In this document: positions 15,801-29,095 of the stretch, piece by piece
Numbering within the stretch: the first letter of the stretch is position 1
Layout of the letters: every line of letters begins with the position of its first letter
Assembly: GCA_022606425.2 (NCBI GenBank)
Contig: JAHDVF020000136.1
Coordinates: 434,001 to 498,000 of the forward strand
Source of the DNA: Lepidostoma basale
Taxonomy: Eukaryota > Arthropoda > Insecta > Trichoptera > Lepidostomatidae
Direction: 5' to 3'
DNA: 64,000 nucleotides
Program-made: the position numbers and the translations under genes
Notes under the pieces: generated by a model
Seen by the model: only the letters and a program-made list of their open reading frames with translations
The model's database searches: none
Told to the model about the DNA's origin: nothing

Positions 15801-18800
15801 TGTCAATTCAATCTCCCGCCAAGTGCGAAATACGCGGCGCCGGGCAAGAGTTTTTGAGGCGCTGCAAACTCCATGGAGATAAATTTCTCTGCTCCATCGT
15901 TACTGAAGATGAAACTTGGGTTGCACACGTGAAACCCAAAGGCAGTCTCGACAGTGGCGTCACACCTCTTCAACCTCAAATTCAAAACCACAATTTCAGC
16001 CAAGAAAATCATGGTATCTGTGTTTTGGGACTGTCAAGGCAATTGAATATATGCCTCAGGGGGAGACCATCAACTCTGCAAGATACTGTGAGACCCTAAA
16101 AAAATTGCGGAGGTCAATTCAGAACAAGAGGAGAGGCATGCTGACAAAGGGAGTCTGCCTGCTGTACAACAATGCCAGAATGAACTGCTCGCCTCGTTTA
16201 AATGGGATGTCCCGAACCATCCCGCGCATTCCCCTGACCTAGCACCTTCAGATTACTATCTCTTTACCTCCCTGAAGCTGCACATGGGTGGAAAAAGGTT
16301 TTCAACTGATGAGGAGGTAAAGAAGGAGGTGGAGAAGTGGATGAAGAGGCTACTTCGAGGAAGGCATCAAAAAGTTGATACCCTGCTTCACCACCTGCAT
16401 TGAGAGGAATGGCGACTATGTCAAAAAATAGCTTACATTTGTACTACGGTAACCAAATAATTTTTCTTTAAATAAAAAACATTGTAACCTACAAAAATTC
16501 AGTACACTTACTTTCTGGAGATGCCTCGTACATATAATAAATCCAAAAAGGTAGAAAACACACAAAGAAGAAACTTGAACTAAAACTAAAAATATGACTG
16601 GATATACACTGTACAATGGTTCTGAACTTATGAGTCCTGATGACAGGAGATTACATTAAGTTAATAACCCTTTGGTTAATAACTTGCTGTACTCGTCTGT
16701 TTCTAGAGGTTTTGTTATATTTTACAGGTTTTACATATTTCGCCTTTTCGGCATTATCAAATGAAAACAGACATTTTTTATTGATATCAATTAGTAACTG
16801 TTTAATTTGAAACACAGTTATATTATAATATCACAATTTATTGATTTAATTTCTATAAAATGATAATGATGCTAAAACACTTATTCTTTACTAGTTCCAC
16901 TTCAGAAACACTTATATGTTGTCAGATCGGAGAGGTCCAAAATTGATACTTTCGAAATGTGATGCTAACGGCGAATGCTGGGTATACCATGGATGGCAAG
17001 AAGAACAAACCAGTCAATCATTGACCTGGTGGGTATCAGGACAAGACTCTCAGGATGTGCTATCAGAGTGTTAAAATATTTTGAACACATAGCCTGGAGA
17101 GATCAGGACAACCTTGAAAAACTCATCATCAAGGGCAAAGTAGAGGGAAGGCGACCACAAGGACGACCACCGAGCCAGTGGTCCAGTCAAATCAGGGAGT
17201 TGACTGGTCTTTCATTAGCTGCAACCTGGAGACTGACTGGTGACAGTTTACAGGATGGACACGACCCTTAATCATGAGGAATACAACTGAGAAGAAAAAG
17301 ATATGTTTTTAAATAATATGTTAAAACTAGACTCACGGTTCAGTAGAGTCGGGGCTTCGGGGAACATGCTCAGTCCAGCGGAGGAGACCACTGCGAGTGG
17401 CCACGAAGGAGAAGGTCACGCCGAACATTTGGTATCCTTGTCTGCAAGTTTTTTCTCTCATTAACACATACAATTCATAATGTTGTCTTTTCAATTTGTT
17501 TGCTTAGTGAAAAACCAATAAAACACGTGTACTTCTTAAAATTGCCAATAAATTGTTGTGATATAATTTGAAAACATCAATTTATCAAAGGAACTAACTG
17601 GTTTGAAATTATATGGTAACATTTACCTATTTGGATAGGTTGATAACAAAAATATCAGTTTTGCTTATATAATAAATTGTTGAAAGAAAAAGTGTAGTAC
17701 ATTTACAATTCATATAGTGAAATTAACACATCGCACGCTTAATCGAACACTGGCTAACTCAAAAAAGCAAGTTTTGCTCAATCTGGCACGAGTCGGTGTT
17801 TTAACAAAAACACGTACGAATGGATAGCGTTAACATTGTGAAAAATAGATGGATAGCGTTAACAAAAGCCTCTGTCTAATGTTAACTCAATTATGATCTA
17901 AACCATAATTGGTCAGATTACTATTAAGCGTGCGACATTTAAATTATAATTATTCTTCTGACATCCACATTAAATGATATATAACTTTTTAATGAGTTTT
18001 GGTGTATTTGTGTATTTGAAAACCTCATGGTTTTTAATCTTATTTTATGCAGAATCTTGTTTACTACCCATGATATGTATGTACATAAAGGAGTAAGTAT
18101 ATAACAGTGTCGTCAGTCTGTCGATGGCAGCTAGCCTGGCGAATTAGATCACTGTTTAAACAAAGACAATAAGTGGAAGTAGTTAATAAAAAAAACATTG
18201 CTTTATTGTTTAAAAACAGACTAATTTTAGTTTTCTAGAATCATAAAATATAATACACTTTTCCTTGGGAATATTGTACGCCTCCTCACCCTTGAAACCT
18301 ATAAATAGAATAAAAATAAGAATATGTAAATACTTTGTCAATTCCTTTGGTAAATGATATAGCTTTTCATTGGGATTTCACAATAACGCAAACAACCTTC
18401 TGATATAGAATATTAATATTATATCCCAGGAATGTGAGTACTGAAATTCTATAAATATATTTATTAGTTCCTTGAGCAGCGTTTTGAATAATTTGGTTAT
18501 AAAAATACTTACATTTTCCACTGAGCTTGAATTATTGTTAAATAAGGTTTTTAAATATAATACACTTCGTAACACACTTTTATTTTTTTCAATTTTAGGT
18601 TTGCACTTTCAATTATGTTTATGTAACTTGTTAATTTCAAATATTTTAATATAATATTAACTAATGAATCTACCGCGGACATTTTTGGAAAACTGCAGGT
18701 GTTTATAAATAGGTGCCCTCGCTCAATATTCAAAATCTTTTGGCCCCAAACAGTGTCAAATGCTGTTCTCTGGGCTATGGCAGGAGAAAAGCCAACCAGG

Positions 18801-21800
18801 GAATAAGTCGTTAGACACAAATGGCTGTGGATCGGTCACACCCTGAGACGGAACTCAGCCTGGTCCGCTATGCCAGCCTGCATCGCACTAGACTGGTCCG
18901 CTATGGGTGAAAAGAAGAAGCAAGGCATACAGCCACTTGGAGTAAAAAAACCTGCAGGACGAGATTAAAGCAGCAAGTTTCACTTGGGGTGATGTTAGGC
19001 ATAAGGCGTGCGATAGAGTCGGGTGAAAAAGATTCCTTGAGGCCCATTGCACCACGGATGTGTGACAGGACAAAAAGAAGATTGAATTTTGCAATTACCT
19101 TTCATGGTGTGTCAGTAAGTTGATTGTGGATGTAGTTTAATTGTTTTTTTAACACTGACAGGTAGGATATTTTAAGATAATCATTTGTAATGTCAAATTT
19201 ACATGATATTTTGTGAAAAGGGATGATATTTTTGGATAAGAAAACTATATTATTGTGAAAAGAAAACATATACGTGAAATTATTATTTTTACTTGTAATG
19301 ACAATGGTAAACACAAATAAGCTTGGAATTATTTCTAAATATTATATATGCTTAGAAAAACTTCACACCATCCACAAAAGCTTACCTAAATTTTATATAC
19401 TTATATATTTATTTCCTAAAATACTAAATTGTTTTGATAAAAATAATTATTTTTAATAATTTATTATGTGTTGTCGTGATTTATGTCTGATTTATTTAAG
19501 TTTACTAATAATAATATTAAAATATAAAACCGTAATTTAACAAATTCATTGTGAACTAAATATATTTGAGATAAATGTTGTAATTTTAATTTATAAAGGA
19601 GAGTTAAGGTATGCTATATAGAAAGGGCAAACATTAATATTTTTCTGACAAACTGTAATTTATTTTCCGAAACATTGAATAACGACTTTGAATTTCAACG
19701 AAAACTTTGAATATAATGATTTATTTTTATTGGATAATGATGGTGATATCAAAGTTTTATTGAAGTTCAAGGCGTTAACACTGTGGAAATCCATTGTAAT
19801 AACCTTGGAAATGAATTAGTAATGCTGTTTTTATTCCACTTTAATTATTAAAGTGGAATAAAAACAGCATTGTTAATTCAAATCCAATGTTAATTTCAAA
19901 TGCATTGTTTTGTTAAAAGAATCACTAGAATTATTGCTTATTTCCCAATATACAATTTATCAGAATATTAGAGAACTTTTATATTCCTTAATCTTGTGAC
20001 AGAAATTCTGTTGCCGCTGATTATAAGAGTGTTGGTCAATACAAATTTCCTTTTTAAAATATAAAATTCAGGACAATTTGAGGACATATTATTGGATTAT
20101 AAATATACAGCTTAAAAAATATCATCTGCTAGCGATACAGGGTAATCTCCAGTTCACACATGTTACTTTACCTGCTTAGGAGAGCCATCAGTGTGGCTAT
20201 CGGGCTATTAGGAGTGCATAGACATATAGTGCGTTAGTAAACATCAAGTAAATACATAAAAGTAAATAGAATTGAAAATAAATTATACGTTCTGTTACAT
20301 ATATTGTAGAAATTAAAGATCTATGCATCATTTTATCGAGCAAAGATTCGTATAGTTAGCAATACCACCCTCACCCGAGTGCGCATTACATATGTAGGAA
20401 TAATATAATGCATCCATAAAAATATAGGGTTTTTCATTAAGAGCGCTCGAACTTTGAAATGAAATAAAACAACCTGCCTAAGTGATATTGCCACAATTTT
20501 TTTTTTAATTTTAAAGGACCTTATGTATGGAATATAATTTCATCCAAATGGCCGCCGTGGCTTTGCTGCAGGTGGTGTATCCTGGTGGTCAAACAGTTTT
20601 TCAATAGGAACATTCGAACTTTGACAGCTTACGGCGGCCATTTTGGTAAAGCGATAGCTGTCAAATTTGACAAGAATACTTATTTAGTCTTGACATTTTA
20701 CCATGGAACGTTACACGTTTCAACAACGCATTGAAATTGTTAATTTTTTTTATCAAAATCAGAGCTCTGATCGCGAATTTATGGCATTCATGGCCGTCCA
20801 GCAGAGTCCACAATATATTGTTTAATGCATAAATTTAAGACTTTTGTGGTTTAATTGGATGATATGGATACCGACAACATACGGTTCCAACAGAACGGCG
20901 CTACGTAGCACACAGCGGATGTCACAATGGATATTCTGCACGAGCCATTAAAAATGGAGCATCTCTATTGAAAGACCCTATACAAATAGATTATTTTGAA
21001 ATATCGATGTGGGGCAGCATGCATTACTAAATTTTGGAAGCTTTCCTATAGTGTGAAAATGATATGTGCATTTAATAAGCAATATCTCATTAAAAATTCA
21101 ATTAAAATAATAACTTGATATATTAAAATTAAAATCATTGAGGTAGTTCACTAAGTGAAATATAGCCAAATGCAGCAATCAGTAAGATAAAAAAAAAGAA
21201 TTTAAACCGTTGTGTGATTAGATTTGGATTTGCACATTCTAAACTGTTTTTTTTTTTATATCCCAAACGGCCAATTCTTGTCAAGAGAAAAAAATATACC
21301 TTAATATCAATATATTATTTTAGACATACGTATTAAAAAGTTTGATATGCATGTTACAATAACATTGTTGACTACCTATCTAAATATTGTGACAGTATAT
21401 AGATTATTTCTGTATTATATAAAAATACAATATATAAAATGCAGATGAATTTCAGGCAAGTTTTGATTTTGAAAAATACATTTTATTTATATTATGAACA
21501 ATCTAGGAAATGATTTTGTTTTTTAAATATTCATTTACCCATATTTAATTTTTTTTTTGAGTATTACTTTAAGTTGATTTGTTTATTTTCCAATTTTTAT
21601 TTAATTTTTGACATTTAATAGTGGTTTTATCAGACTGATAAATCTCTTGATAAACAGATATGCCTTCAGGTGATTAAAAATATTTTATTCTATAGGATGC
21701 CGGATGACTTTATGAATTTTATATTAATATTCCATATAGTGCTTATACCTTATACTAAATGTTAAAAGTTAATTAAACTTACTGGCTGCGTCCCGGGTGC

Positions 21801-24800
21801 ATCAACCTGGTCTCCAGTCCATCCATTACCATGGCATCTCGCACCAGGGATTGAAGAAGTGTCTTGTCACCTGAAATTTTCGGTTATTTAGAAATATTCC
21901 ATTTTGACTATTTCTGTATTGATTTTTATAACTTAGACCCCATTACATGTCATTACACTTTTTTTAAATCAATTAGTGACATCTAGTGCCAACTAGTGAC
22001 AGCTAGTGGCAACTAGTGGCAACTAGTAACTGCTAGTGACAGCTAGTGATATCAAATTTTTATAAAAATGGATGAAAAAAACTTTAATAACATTTCTTGT
22101 TCATTAAATTAAGAACAGATTTAAAAAATCATGTACAGAAAAATATTTTTGCTGGTTCCGACAGTCTTAATATAAACTGTATAAATACAGCGGGATGGCC
22201 CAAGACCGAGAAACCTAGTGATGTTCAATTATAGGAGCCGACCCCAAATAAATGGGAACTGACTAGGAGAGAAGAAGTGTTTTTTCAGTGTTATATTTTA
22301 TTTTGAAAGGGTACGGCAACACCGAGGTGCTAGGGTCGGAGGCTAGGTGGACACCTGGCGAACCAACATATGGCGTTGGTACTAAGGGGACCGGCCACAC
22401 TACAGGGTTCGCGCCATAGGGCGCGAAAAGTCGCGATATATATTTTTTTTGTAAATTTGACAGCTGTCAGATCAGATCGGCCCCACATTTATTTCAACAT
22501 TGCGGCCTGTTAAACAGTGATTTCGAGACAGCATTGGTAGATGTTGTTAATCAAATTGCAATAGTATTATTCTCTATATCTAATTACACATGTAGAATGT
22601 TCGTGTCTTATGATAGCACGGTTTAATCAAAGAGACTTACAGTAGTAAGAATCCTTTTCTTGTTTCTTGATGAAGTGGTGGTGTTCAGAGCGAGAAGGTG
22701 ACCGCGGGCGGAGCGACATCCATTTCCACCCCGGGCGGCCAGCGCGCGCCAAGAAGTGTATTAGTCTTTCTTCGGCTGTTTGGAAGTTCACCTCTGTGGC
22801 TGAGTTATATTCGCAGTAGACCCTGTAAAAATAAATAACGCAATCATTAGTATTTATTGTTTCTTGAACAATGACGTAAAATACAATGTGACTCAAAAGA
22901 AAGTTTATATCGTTGAGATATTAGACGACTTCTTGGTGCCTGAATTGCAAAGCTTTCCTGGCTATAACCAAAGAATATGGTTCTAGCAGGACGGAGTAAT
23001 GGACCTGGTCGCTAAGCAGAAATGGCAGTGAGCAGGTCATGTCGCCAGACAGGGAACAGAGCGATGGGCACCCAGAGTCCTCAAATGGAGACCATGGGAT
23101 AGAAAAACAGGAGTGGGCCGACCCCCAAAAAGATGGGCCGACGACATTATCCCTGTCGCGGGTAGAGTGTGTCAAAGAAAAGCCCAAGATAGAGTGGAGT
23201 GGAAGAAAATGGAGGAGGCCTATATCTGGCAGTGGAGAGATGGCTGAGGAAGAAGAAGAAGAAGGACGGAGCAGCATCACACACTTCCAATACGTCTCAG
23301 CCGCGAGATCGTGAAATTTTCCCTGGCAAATTGATCTCCAGGAGAGGTGACATAAATTGGCCTCCACGCGGTCCTGATTTAACCCCTATGGACTTTTCCT
23401 GTGGTGTTATCTCAAATATAAAGTTTAACATCACGGAGTCTACCTGCTGAGCAGTCATAAGAAATTTTACTGTTCGACTAATTGAGTGCCGCGAATGCGA
23501 GGGTTTACATTTGGACGATATTATTTCAAAGAAATAAATTCCTAAATTGTGTGCTAATTAATAAAGGTTTTTCGATAAATGGCTTACTTTTTTATTGATT
23601 CACTAAATATAAACTTTCTTTTGAGACACATTTTACTTTAATTATAATATTATAATAATTCATTTGAACCAGTTGCCCGTGAAATATTCACGAAAGTAAA
23701 CCAAATTCTACATTTTTGAAATACCGAATGGAGCAAGATCAGCTTGTAGTATAATACATAATATAACTAACTCACTAAACGTCACGCCGCCTCCCCGAAG
23801 GGGTAGGCAGAAAGAATGGACTGCCACACTTTTCTATGCTGACATATTTCTCTCGCTTCCTCAACATTCATACATCGTGTCATGCACGTCATACATTGTG
23901 TCATACATAATATATAACCCTCTAAAATCTCTTTGATACGATGACACAATGTTTTGTATATAAACATTACTGTTGTTCAATTCTAGTCGTTGATAAAGTT
24001 TTCATTGAAGACTTGTTATAGATACATTGACTTCCCGTTCATTGCACACTCGTAGTCCGCAATAAGTTTTAACTTTTAATGTAATTTTTTTTTATTCACA
24101 TTGTTGTTGCATTGCTAATAATCATGACTTTACAGCAATGCTATTAATCATGAAGTTGGAATTTTGATAATATTATACGTGTACATATTAATTATGACGT
24201 TACAAATGTATGTTTAAGTTACTCACCAATCAGGGTGCACTCTCCAGTTATCTCCCTTGAAGTATTCGGTTACTGTGAAATAGGAAAAACACGTTATTGT
24301 ATTTTGATAGATTCATTAATTCTTATAAAACAAGCAATGTTTTAAGTCATGTCACCCTAGACATATATTTGGTCTTTCCTACTATTGTCCTTAGCGTTTG
24401 CATCTCTGCCAGAAGCACTTAGCCTTCCTTCTTGTGGTATCCGCTCTGGTCTCAATGCCATATGTCATATGGGCCTTACGTAAGTTTTTTTATATTTTGA
24501 CCTTACTGTCAGTTCTCACATATTTATTCTTTCATATCATCTCCTTGAGTTAACCTGATACTGCCGAAACTTTGTTGATTGTTATTATTAATTTCTTAAA
24601 TAGGTACGCTACGGTTACCCATTTTGACAGATTTAACGCCCCTCAATTGTCTATGGACCCTGGTAGAAGGATCCAGCTCTCACTAGAAGGCGGGAAACTA
24701 TGTTCTACATGGTGCACTCAGTGCACCATTGAGTTGTACCAGTTAAAGGTTGTGATACCATGATTCACATAACCAGTGGTAAAGGTTTCAAAGAAAGATA

Positions 24801-27800
24801 TGCCAAGCACAATATAAATTCAAACTTACCATTGATGGGACTGTGTCTGAGTTCCTGCTCAGCGAGCAGTTCATACATGCCGTATCCGTCTGGGAGCACC
24901 ACAGCCAAGGAGAAAGGCGTACCCTCCACGGGACCATAGAAATAGCGTTGCCGGCGTGTGGCCACTCGCCTCATCTCCTCGTAGTGAACCTTCACAGCCA
25001 CTTCTGTATCACCCTCCTTCTGCTCTATCATCTCGTTTCGTAACTGTAATTGAAAAAATAATCCAATCAATAAATTTTGAAATAAATTTGTACAATAATC
25101 AAGATATTTTGCCCCCAAAAAGTTCAAATGCCGTTCTCTGGGCCAATCAGAGAACAAGTCGCTAGGTGCAAATGGCTATGCATTGCGTCACCTGAGGGTA
25201 AGAGGGTTCCAACTAACAAAATTTCACATTTGGCTTTTTTTCGTGAAAAGGGTTCTTACTAATCTTATCTATACATTTTGATGTTACGAAAATAATCAAG
25301 TTCCATATTATTATTCAAAACACACGATTCACTAAAAAAGAACTTTATTATTAGAACTTTATTATTCCAACTGTCGCCAGAGAAAATATACACGCTTCTC
25401 GGTGAAAAAATTTCCTCTGCTTCAGATGGAACCCTTTTATTCCAAGATACACACCTGAAACCAACAAAACTTGGACTTTTTCTCAGCTTTTTACTTTTGG
25501 CAGTTGACCTTCTTACTCTCAGGTTACGATTGGTCATACCTCATCGCTCAGAGGGCACTAGACTGGTCCCTTGTGGGTGAAAAGAGAAAGCAAGGCAGAC
25601 CTAGAACTTTTACTTCTTGTTATTGAGAAGTTTTTTAAATATCGAACTAGTATTAAATATTAGGTGCTTTATTTCTTACATCGAGCAGTAAGGAGTGATT
25701 TTCCCTCGGGGTGGCCTCTTGCTCCGAAAGCTCCATTTCTGTGATGTCCACACTGCTGTATAACGGACGTAATGTCTCCGTGTACTGCAAGTATCCAAAT
25801 TTTAAATAAAATTAATTATAAAATACACACGAGACCTTTCATTTCAGAAAATCAATAAATTAATTGATTTATAATCGTATTTTATTAGTTTTTTTATCAG
25901 TGACATCTAGCGAGTCGCATTGTAATTAAAGGATAAAACTTGAATATTCGTCAGAAATTATATGATTTTATAGTATCTATGTTTCTTTGTAATATACATT
26001 TTTAATGTAATGAAAAATTATTCATTTTAATGAATTAAAACAGCACATTTCCCAATTATTTTTATTAGATTATTTATTTCGACGTGTTTTGAAGGTAGGG
26101 TACTATAGCTTATACTGTTCTTCTGATGATTAATGCATACTATATTCTTGAAACGAAATAAATACACACTGAAAACAGTGCCTTGATTGATAGAAATTAA
26201 CGATTTTTTTACTAATGCTACAGATTTATTTATTTATTTATACATGATACACAAATGAGACATTACAAACGATAAAACATTTAGGCGACTCATTTGGACA
26301 CAAAACGGTGTTACAAAGATAAGATAAAACAACATGAGACCAAAAAATCATACATAGGTATCAGAAGGAACCCAAATATGTCGACGTCAGTGAGGTATTA
26401 CTCTTTCCAGAATTTGCAATTTTTTTTTATGAATACTGCCTCACTGACACTGAAAATGTCCAAATCCGAGATGATTAGATTCAACGTCCGAATTGCTCTT
26501 CCTACTGGCATTACCAAAGGCAGGTTGGTTCTGCGTGACGGAGTAAAGAACAATTGATTTCGGCGCTGTCGCAAAAATACCTATTTGCTCCAGAACATAG
26601 GGGTTCTCAATTGAGCCCCGAAACAGTTAAAAAAAAATGGGTTGACAGTAATCCTTCCCTCCTCAGTTCGAGGGAGTTATACCCCAGCATACCCAAGAGA
26701 AATGCAGATATAAAATACATATCAAATCTGATGTTTTCAAATTATTATTTTCAAATATTATGGTTTACTGTAAATGTTAGCGAATTTAAATATATTATAT
26801 CTTATTTTGATTTTGATATAACATTATTATCAATTACTCCAAGGGTGCATTATGAAAAGGCTGACCGAACAGTGCAGCCTTTAGAAGAAATTTAACATCA
26901 CTATCCTCATACTTAATGCTAACATGGAGGCTATTCCACTCCAACAGACGCGCAACGCTGAAAGCACGATCATAGACACTTGCTTTATTGGCATGCATAA
27001 ATACAGTTCTTTAAAAAAATTGTAACGATTTTACGTAAATGAAAAATTATTTTGATATTTTACAAAAATATTTTTGTTTCCCTTACCTCTTCGTTGTTAT
27101 ACTGTAAAGAAAAGAGAAAATATGATTAATAATGCATAATTTTAATAGAAAGTAAATGATGCAATAACAAGTAGAAGTTTTTTTATAATTAGATTATAAT
27201 ATATTAGAAAATTACCAAGGGACGCAAATCAGGATGGTAAAGAACGTGGCCATTGTTGTTGATTATAAATGAATAGCCGTTAGCTCCGAGCTAGAAGGAA
27301 TAAAAAAACATGTCAATAGTGTTACTAATCATAATATAAATAGGCAAAAATCGGTTGCAGTCAAGAGGAGAGAGGAATACTTCGATTCTCTCCTAAAGTA
27401 ATCTCAAAGCACTCAACCCATTAAAAGACTCTTGGGTGGTCTCAGTGCTTTGTGTTAAAAATCGACTAGCTCGTCCAATATATCATGAGCTCTGGAGATC
27501 GTCGTTACTGGTTTGGATTTCTCAATTTGACATTCACTGGCCATATCATCATCACTCTCATCATCTTTGTTAAACACAGCTTTCACATTTTCTGTAGGAA
27601 GCCCAGAAGTTGACATGTCCTGGTCAACACGCACAAAATTATCCATTTTATCATTCTTAATTTTATTATTATTTTGTAGAATCGCTCTTTACATCATGAC
27701 AGCATGAGCCAAATCGATGTAAAGGGTATTATAGCTATCATAGTGATTCTCGTGACATGTGATAGGTCATATAGATAGGTCATCTATCGCCATTTTATTG

Positions 27801-29034
27801 TCACGTGAATTCTACACCAGACCAAAGACAGTGTGACAATCACACTGCCCTCGCCGGGAATCAAACCCGGAACCTTCGGGGTAGCAGTCAATGCACTTAC
27901 CACTCGGCCACGAAGGTCGTCATTAAACAGCACTTACTATATTTTTTGTTCTGTATGCGCCAGTAGTAGCTCATTATAAAAGTGAATAAATATATGAAGA
28001 AAATCATAAACTAAAATGTCAACGAATGTTTTCTCGTTACATCCGAGATCTCGCTATTTCCGTTATCGCAATAACTGAGTTTAACTGTATGTTATTGTTT
28101 TAAAATGTTTAAAAATTACCTTATACGGAGGGACCAACTTCTTTATTTGATCGATAGGAACATCTGTACCAACTACGCCGAGTAGGTTTGCTTCTCTTTG
28201 CTGCAATACAATCATATACAATAATTAGAATTAATTTCTACTTACAGATATTTAAGGTAAAAACTTTTTATTATTTGTTTACCGTGTGGTTTCTTCTATC
28301 GAAGATCGGCGTGGTGACAGAGGTCATTAGCTGGCCTTGGCCATCATCGGCTAGACCCTCGCCCTAGAGAAGAAAAAAACGTGAAAATTAAAAAAAACAA
28401 AAAACGCCATTTCCGATTGCTTCTGGTATATAAAATTCTGAAATTATTTTCCGAGAATATGTTACTTCTAAAAATGACAATTAAAAATGGGGATCCAAAG
28501 GCCACTTGAAAGATGGGCTGGAACGACCTGGACGCGGAAGGGACAAATTAGGGACGAGTGGAAGAAAATGGAAGAGGCCTATATCCAGCAGTGGAGAACA
28601 GAAGGCTGAAGAATAAGAAGAAGAATTAAAAATAGTATTTATTGTTTCTTTAATCAAACCTTTCGTCTTGCTTATGCTAAGTGAATGGCATTTGATAATA
28701 CCTTAACAAGGCGAAACATTTTATTACTATAAAATATGGAAAACATTTAGAAAACGGACATTTCATTCGTATTCATTATTAAAAATATTGTTGGTTTTTT
28801 ACCACAATGTGTCGTACGTAATAATGTATAAACACAAAGATAAATGTAATAATATTAATAAATATACATTTGAATTACGTTTTTAAACTTTAAATAAATA
28901 TTTTATTTACTGCAATACAATTTTATTGTGTAAATTTAAATAGTAATATAACTAATAGAAAGATAAGATATAGAAATTAGAAATTGGGATGATTATCATA
29001 AATCATAACAATAATAATAATAATAAACAATAAT

Positions 29035-29095
<61 letters not shown>

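Noticed and set aside
22300..22480. GC-rich block as an extra alpha-2/delta exon
   Set aside because: Exons w14 and w15 already join in phase, and a similar sequence recurs near 36640-36720, so it is a repeat.
23039..23314. 91-residue acidic frame ending in EEEEEE
   Set aside because: It is a shifted reading of a LINE-B scrap ending in its GAAGAAGAA tract.
27870..27920. tRNA-like sequence as a functional tRNA gene
   Set aside because: Box A and box B are present, but the sequence runs into a SINE body seen in other copies and does not fold into a complete cloverleaf by eye.
29041..29095. Regular short repeats as a possible CRISPR array
   Set aside because: It is an uninterrupted AAT microsatellite without spacers, in a eukaryotic intron.
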